64,000 nt of DNA, taken from contig NZ_JADPSA010000001.1 in NCBI RefSeq assembly GCF_017347085.1, positions 124,001-188,000 on the forward strand. The letters run 5' to 3'. How positions within the stretch are numbered: position 1 is the stretch's first letter; the number at the start of each line of letters is the position of its first letter. Shown here piece by piece: positions 59,936-64,000 of this stretch. A program made the position numbers and the translations under genes. The stretch is from Nesterenkonia sp. E16_10 (lineage in GTDB: Bacteria; Actinomycetota; Actinomycetes; Actinomycetales; Micrococcaceae). The notes beneath the pieces are model-generated. The model saw only the letters and a program-made list of their open reading frames with translations, was not told where the DNA came from and did not search any database.

Positions 59936-60967
59936 GTGAGCTCCCCCGAGACCATGAGCAAGGTCCCCCGCCGCAGAACTGTCACGGTCTCCGATGACGG
60001 GCCGGATGCCGAGATACTCGCCGCAGGCGCCCTGTGCTGGCGCCTCCGCCGCGGGGAGCTCGAGGTCCTGGTGATCCACCGCCCCCGCTACGACGACTGG
60101 TCCTTCCCCAAGGGCAAGCTCGACGAGGGCGAGACCCTCCCGGAGTGCGCGGTCCGCGAGGTCCGCGAGGAGATCGGGCTCAAGGTCCGGCTCGGGATGC
60201 CGCTGCCGGTCACCCGATACTCCGTGGGCAAGGCGCGCGGGGCCAAGAACGGCAACGGCGGCAAAGGCCGTAAAGATAAGGCCGTCTGGTACTGGGCCGC
60301 CCAGGTCGCTGAGGGCACCCCGATCCCCGACGGCGAGGAGGTCGACGAGACCGCCTGGGTCAGTGTGGACCGGGCCCGGGAGCTGCTGACCAACCGCGGT
60401 GACGTGCTGCCGCTGGACGAGCTGGCCCGCCTGAACGCGGACCGCCGGCTGCACACGCTGCCCTTCGTCGTGCTGCGCCACGCCAAGGCCAAGCCACGCT
60501 CCTCCTGGTCCCGCGCCGAGTCCGAGCGTCCGCTGGCGGCCACCGGAAAGCGCCAGGCCCGGTCCGTGGAGCGGCTGCTGATCTGCTGGCGACCCCGCCA
60601 CCTGGAGTCCAGCCCGTGGAGACGCTGCGCCGAGACCATCGCCCCCTATGTCAAAGCCCACCGGAGCCGAGCCACCTACCGGAAGTCCTTCACCGAGAAG
60701 CGCGCCGAGGCCCACCCCGAACGGACCCGCACCCGGGTCCGACGCTGCCTGGAGCTGCTGCTGCCGACGCTGATCTGCAGCCACCGCCCGGTGCTGCCGC
60801 TGATCCTGGACACCATGGGCGGCTGGCTGCAGGACCCACAGCTGCTGGAGGCGATCCCTGACCAGGACCCCTACCTGCGTCCTGGTGCCGTGCTGGTGGC
60901 CCAGCAGGCCATGGACCGCGACGGGGAGATCGTCTCGATCGAGGTCTACGAGCCCTTCGAAGACTGA
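59936..60967 (+). CDS. MutT1-like Nudix hydrolase fused to a histidine-phosphatase domain
   Basis: A 343-residue two-domain protein. Residues about 25-165 form a Nudix domain whose box runs from G60 to L82 (GKLDEGE, REVREEIGL). Residues about 172-335 form a histidine-phosphatase (SixA-like) domain with VVLRHAKAK (R181, H182) and the second histidine in ICSHRPV. This order matches mycobacterial MutT1, which hydrolyses 8-oxo-dGTP and diadenosine polyphosphates. A lysine/glycine-rich insert (about 98-117) interrupts the Nudix fold. Start taken as GTG at 59936 with a leaderless-type minus-10; an ATG six codons later is an alternative. Confidence 0.88.
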   Translation: MSSPETMSKVPRRRTVTVSDDGPDAEILAAGALCWRLRRGELEVLVIHRPRYDDWSFPKGKLDEGETLPECAVREVREEIGLKVRLGMPLPVTRYSVGKARGAKNGNGGKGRKDKAVWYWAAQVAEGTPIPDGEEVDETAWVSVDRARELLTNRGDVLPLDELARLNADRRLHTLPFVVLRHAKAKPRSSWSRAESERPLAATGKRQARSVERLLICWRPRHLESSPWRRCAETIAPYVKAHRSRATYRKSFTEKRAEAHPERTRTRVRRCLELLLPTLICSHRPVLPLILDTMGGWLQDPQLLEAIPDQDPYLRPGAVLVAQQAMDRDGEIVSIEVYEPFED

Positions 60968-60982
60968 GCCGCGACGGGACTC

Positions 60983-61011
60983 CTGACATCGACAGGCTGT
61001 GACGGTAGTCT
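60983..61011 (+). promoter_or_regulatory. Leaderless promoter of the small GNAT gene
   Basis: CTGACA (60983-60988), exactly 17 bases, TAGTCT (61006-61011), then 6 bases to the ATG. This is the clearest complete promoter of the leaderless type in the window. Confidence 0.65.
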
Positions 61012-61017
61012 CAATAC

Positions 61018-61353
61018 ATGAGTGCGCCCAAGAACGTCCACCCGACCGCCGAGCTCAACATCGACGAGGACCGGGGCCGGGCCGAGCTCTGGGACACCAT
61101 CAACGGCAGGCGCACGTTCATCGGGTTCATCGGCTTCACCCCCGAGACCCTGCGAGGCCAGGAGGTCACCCTTCTGCAGCACACCATCGTGCACCCGCAG
61201 TACGGCCGGCAGGGCTACGCCCGCTGCCTGGTCACCCTGCTGCTGGACCAGCTCCAGGCCGAGGGCCGGCTCTTCGCCTCCGAATGCACCTACGTGGACG
61301 CCTATCTGCACCGGTACCCCGAATACCGCTCCCTGCAGGCCACCTTCTCCTGA
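61018..61353 (+). CDS. Small GNAT-family N-acetyltransferase (COG2388 type)
   Basis: A 111-residue protein matching the short YjdJ-like acetyltransferases. HTIVHPQYGRQGYARCLV provides the acetyl-CoA-binding loop (Q/RxxGxA), and ASECTYVDAYLHRYPEYRSL matches the conserved family end (VxAYxxRHPEY). The cysteine (C80s region, SECTYV) corresponds to the position proposed to act in acetyl transfer in the human homologue. Substrate unknown. ATG at 61018 is directly preceded by a full promoter with no room for a Shine-Dalgarno. Confidence 0.8.
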   Translation: MSAPKNVHPTAELNIDEDRGRAELWDTINGRRTFIGFIGFTPETLRGQEVTLLQHTIVHPQYGRQGYARCLVTLLLDQLQAEGRLFASECTYVDAYLHRYPEYRSLQATFS

Positions 61354-61435
61354 GCAGGCGGGCCGACCGGCCCTCCGACCGGCCCTCCGACGGATCGCCC
61401 GAGGGACAGCCTGACCGGCGCTCGGCCGCCACCGG

Positions 61436-61441
61436 TATGCT
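61436..61441 (+). promoter_or_regulatory. Leaderless-type minus-10 of thyA
   Basis: TATGCT is followed by 6 bases and the thyA GTG. There is no ribosome-binding site. A weak CTGACC lies 19 bases further upstream. Confidence 0.5.
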
Positions 61442-61447
61442 GATTCC

Positions 61448-62257
61448 GTGAACTCGCCGATCCCCACCCCGTACGAGGACCTGCTCGCAGACGTGCTGAA
61501 CACCGGCACCGCCAAGTCTGACCGCACCGGAACCGGCACCAGAAGTGTGTTCGGGCGTCAGATCCGGTTCGATCTCGCGGAGTCCTTTCCCCTGATCACC
61601 ACCAAACGAGTGCACTTCAAGTCCGTGGCGCTGGAGCTGCTCTGGTTCCTGCGCGGGGACTCCAACGCTGGCTGGCTTCAGGAGCGCGGCGTGCGGATCT
61701 GGAACGAATGGGCCGGCGAGGACGGCGAGCTCGGCCCGATCTATGGGGTGCAGTGGCGCTCATGGCCCACGCCCGACGGCCAGCACATCGACCAGATCGA
61801 GCAGCTGATCAGCTCGTTGAAGACCAATCCCGATTCCCGGCGCCACGTGGTGAGCGCATGGAACCCGGCGCAGATCGATCAGATGGCGCTGCCCCCATGC
61901 CACATCATGTTCCAGTTCTACGTGGCCGAGGGCCGGCTCTCCTGCCAGCTCTACCAGCGCAGCGCCGACATGTTCCTCGGTGTGCCCTTCAACATCGCCT
62001 CCTATGCGCTGCTGACCCGGATGGTGGCCCAGCAGGTGGGACTGACCCCGGGTGAGTTCATCTGGACCGGTGGGGACTGCCACATCTATGACAATCACGT
62101 GGAGCAGGTGCAGCAGCAGCTCTCACGCACCCCCTACCCGGCGCCCACCCTGGAGATCACGCGCACCCCGAACTCGATCTTCGACTACGAATTCGAAGAC
62201 TTCGAGGTCCGCGACTACCAGCACCACCCCGCGATCAAAGCCTCCGTGGCCGTATGA
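61448..62257 (+). CDS. thyA: Thymidylate synthase
   Basis: A 269-residue ThyA that methylates dUMP using methylene-tetrahydrofolate. The catalytic loop [13 protein letters not shown] has C151, and [10 protein letters not shown] and [21 protein letters not shown] match the dUMP- and folate-binding regions. GTG start at 61448. The stop overlaps the folA ATG as ATGA, so dihydrofolate produced here is recycled by the next gene's product. Length is standard for the short (264-residue) class. Confidence 0.97.
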   Translation: MNSPIPTPYEDLLADVLNTGTAKSDRTGTGTRSVFGRQIRFDLAESFPLITTKRVHFKSVALELLWFLRGDSNAGWLQERGVRIWNEWAGEDGELGPIYGVQWRSWPTPDGQHIDQIEQLISSLKTNPDSRRHVVSAWNPAQIDQMALPPCHIMFQFYVAEGRLSCQLYQRSADMFLGVPFNIASYALLTRMVAQQVGLTPGEFIWTGGDCHIYDNHVEQVQQQLSRTPYPAPTLEITRTPNSIFDYEFEDFEVRDYQHHPAIKASVAV

Positions 62258-63126
62258 GCGGCGACTCGGCCCCCGCCGAGATCGGCATGATCTGGGCGCA
62301 GACCCACACCGGTGTCATCGGCGATGCCGGGGCCATGCCCTGGCACCTGCCCGAGGACCTGGCGCACTTCAAGACCACCACTCGCGGCGCTCCGGTGGTG
62401 ATGGGGCGACGCACCTGGGAATCCTTCCCGGAGAGGTACCGCCCGCTCCCTGGCCGCCAGAACATTGTGATCACCAGTGATCAGCACGCCGCCGAGCAGA
62501 TCCGCGAGCGGGGTGGCCACCCGGTGGCAAGCCTGGATGAAGGGCTCGAGCTCGCCGCCGGCTTCGCACCGGAGCGCATCTGGGTCATCGGCGGCGGCCA
62601 GGTCTACTCCGAGACCGTGACCCGGGGGATCGCGGACCTCGCGGTGATCACCGTGATCCAGAGCTCAGCCTCCGGTGACACCTCGGCCCCGACGCTCACC
62701 GCCGATTGGGAGCTGACCCGGCGCGATCCCGCCGTGGGCACGCACCAGGGCGCCAATGGACTCCAGTACCACTTCGAGACCCACCGACGGAAGCCTGAGA
62801 TGACCGAGACCTCCCGCGCCACCGCGACCCAGCCAGCCGGCCCGAACACCTCCCAGGCCGCCTCCCAGGCGACCTCCACGAATCTGACGATGCTGGGTCT
62901 CGGCGGATATCTGATCCTGCCGTTCCTGGCCCTGTTCACGGTGACTCTCGGCTTCGTCCTGGTGCTCAATGATCGGATCCTGCCCGGTCTGGCCTTCCTG
63001 TTCGTCGCGCAGCTCTGGGTGGCCGGAGGGCTGTGGGCGCATCTGAAGCGCCGTCGGCTGCTCCAGGAGATCAAGGAGGCCAGGGGCTTGGCGGAACGCC
63101 CGGAGGCCCCCGGCGCCGGGGGCTGA
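62254..63126 (+). CDS. folA: Dihydrofolate reductase fused to a C-terminal membrane segment
   Basis: A 290-residue product. The first 180 residues are a complete [24 protein letters not shown], the catalytic acid D35 in [18 protein letters not shown], the NADPH-binding [11 protein letters not shown], and an end at YHFETHRRK. No stop follows. The frame continues through a Thr/Gln/Ala linker into two hydrophobic helices (about 216-237 and 243-261) and a basic tail. Such a membrane extension is not part of normal DHFR. An internal ATG at 62800 (residue 183) preceded by GGAAG could instead start a separate 108-residue membrane protein in the same frame. The ATG overlaps the thyA stop by 4 bases. 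Confidence 0.92.
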   Translation: MSGDSAPAEIGMIWAQTHTGVIGDAGAMPWHLPEDLAHFKTTTRGAPVVMGRRTWESFPERYRPLPGRQNIVITSDQHAAEQIRERGGHPVASLDEGLELAAGFAPERIWVIGGGQVYSETVTRGIADLAVITVIQSSASGDTSAPTLTADWELTRRDPAVGTHQGANGLQYHFETHRRKPEMTETSRATATQPAGPNTSQAASQATSTNLTMLGLGGYLILPFLALFTVTLGFVLVLNDRILPGLAFLFVAQLWVAGGLWAHLKRRRLLQEIKEARGLAERPEAPGAGG

Positions 63127-63128
63127 CT

Positions 63129-63157
63129 CTGACGCGCTGAGCCGACTCCGCTACCCT
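63129..63157 (+). promoter_or_regulatory. Leaderless-type promoter of asd
   Basis: CTGACG (63129-63134), 17 bases, TACCCT (63152-63157), 6 bases, ATG. GGAGG lies only one base from the ATG, too close for normal use. Confidence 0.55.
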
Positions 63158-63163
63158 GGAGGC

Positions 63164-64000
63164 ATGACTTCTGCCGTGAACTCCTCCGTGTCCCCTGCCC
63201 TCTCCGCCGTGCCCGGCGAGACCCCCTCGGTGGGTCTCATCGGTTGGCGCGGCATGGTCGGTTCGGTGCTGATCAACCGGATGCTCGAGGAGGGGGACTT
63301 CGCCCACATCAACCCGGTGTTCTTCTCCACCTCCAACGCCGGGGGCCAAGCGCCGAGCTTCGAGGGCGTCACGCCCGAGGAGACCATCCTGCAGGACGCC
63401 TTCGATCTGGACACGCTGATCAAGCTGCCGATCATCGTCACCGCCCAGGGCGGGGACTACACCTCCGAGGTGTACCCGAAGCTGCGCCAGGCGGGCTGGG
63501 ACGGGATCTGGATCGACGCCGCCTCCACCCTGCGCATGGCCGAGACCTCGATCATCGCGCTGGACCCGATCAACCGTGAGGTCATAGACGCCGGGCTGGC
63601 CGCCGGGGTCAAGGAGTTCATCGGCGGCAACTGCACCGTCTCGAACATGCTGATGGGCCTGGGCGGGCTGTTCACCCATGACCTGGTCGAGTGGGGCACC
63701 GCGATGACCTACCAGGCGGCCTCCGGCGGCGGCGCGAAGCACATGCGGGAGCTGCTGAACCAGTTCGGCACGCTGCATTCCACGGTCGCCGAGGACCTCA
63801 GCGATCCCGCTGCGGCGATCCTGGACATCGACCGCGCGGTGCTAGAGGCCCAGCGCAACGACCTCGACGCCACCCAGTTCGGCGTCCCGCTGGCCGGCTC
63901 GCTGATCCCCTGGATCGACGCGGATCTGGGCAACGGCGTGGCCAAGGAGGAATGGAAGGCCGGGGTGGAGACGAACAAGATCCTGGGCCGCGGTGAGAAC
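63164..64000 (+). CDS. asd: Aspartate-semialdehyde dehydrogenase (C-terminal part beyond the window)
   Basis: The first 279 residues are visible; no stop occurs before the right edge. Asd makes aspartate-semialdehyde from aspartyl phosphate for lysine, threonine, methionine and diaminopimelate. The NADP loop is GWRGMVGSV (27-35), the nucleophile C157 lies in [10 protein letters not shown], and [13 protein letters not shown] and [14 protein letters not shown] follow. The sequence is of the E. coli-like, approximately 370-residue class (for example [23 protein letters not shown]) rather than the shorter class common in actinobacteria. Start ATG at 63164 with a leaderless-type promoter directly upstream. 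Confidence 0.95.
   Translation, partial: MTSAVNSSVSPALSAVPGETPSVGLIGWRGMVGSVLINRMLEEGDFAHINPVFFSTSNAGGQAPSFEGVTPEETILQDAFDLDTLIKLPIIVTAQGGDYTSEVYPKLRQAGWDGIWIDAASTLRMAETSIIALDPINREVIDAGLAAGVKEFIGGNCTVSNMLMGLGGLFTHDLVEWGTAMTYQAASGGGAKHMRELLNQFGTLHSTVAEDLSDPAAAILDIDRAVLEAQRNDLDATQFGVPLAGSLIPWIDADLGNGVAKEEWKAGVETNKILGRGEN

Overview
The window is a GC-rich bacterial chromosome segment that looks actinobacterial. Evidence for this includes a mycothiol synthase (mshD) beside a GlnR-type regulator, PspC-domain signalling proteins, S5 and S3 with RG-rich extensions, a zinc-type L36, a TTG-started SecY and many apparently leaderless genes. The gene order and the protein character resemble Micrococcaceae, probably Nesterenkonia or a close relative. 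That last step is inference from memory and was not tested by a search. No rRNA operon, prophage, insertion sequence or CRISPR array is visible.

Layout. 1-5247 (minus): glmS-acpS-nnr-alr-tsaE, serving amino-sugar, coenzyme A/ACP, NAD(P)H repair and D-alanine supply. 5271-7998 (plus): coaA, a VanY-type D,D-carboxypeptidase and mscL. A long inverted/tandem repeat separates mscL from glmM (minus). 9615-35012 (minus) is a nearly continuous translation block: rplM-rpsI, a sugar transporter, truA, rplQ-rpoA-rpsK-rpsM-rpmJ-infA, map-adk-secY, the spc and S10 clusters, tuf, fusA, rpsG and rpsL. 35345-42813 (minus) holds rpoC and rpoB. 43144-47192 is a divergent envelope-stress-like module: a response regulator and PspC-containing histidine kinase on minus, a PspC/LiaF-like protein and a small membrane protein on plus. 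47319-51544 (minus) holds rplL-rplJ, rplA-rplK, nusG, secE and tRNA-Trp. 51719-64000 is mixed metabolism: an aminotransferase, phosphofructokinase, a GNAT protein, YgfZ, a nitrobindin-like protein, two membrane proteins, a GlnR-like regulator, mshD, a Nudix/phosphohistidine phosphatase, a small GNAT, thyA-folA and the start of asd.

The genes work together mainly as the machinery of transcription (RpoA, RpoB, RpoC, NusG), translation (27 of the genes in the central block encode ribosomal proteins or translation factors) and protein export (SecY, SecE, Map). Flanking genes supply cell-wall precursors (glmS, glmM, alr) and thymidylate/folate. Operon ends are marked by strong GC-rich hairpins, mostly without U-tracts. 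The only canonical hairpin plus T6 terminator lies inside the rplJ leader, where it looks like an attenuator.

Nothing in the window is an obviously new multi-gene system. The points most worth a second look are: a recurrent leaderless promoter layout on both strands; a symmetric minus-10 shared by glmS and coaA; the repeat structure between mscL and glmM; an in-frame octapeptide repeat just past the stop of the sugar transporter; the dihydrofolate reductase fused to a membrane domain; a 44-residue membrane protein; and the LiaFSR/Psp-like module embedded in the rpo/rpl region.
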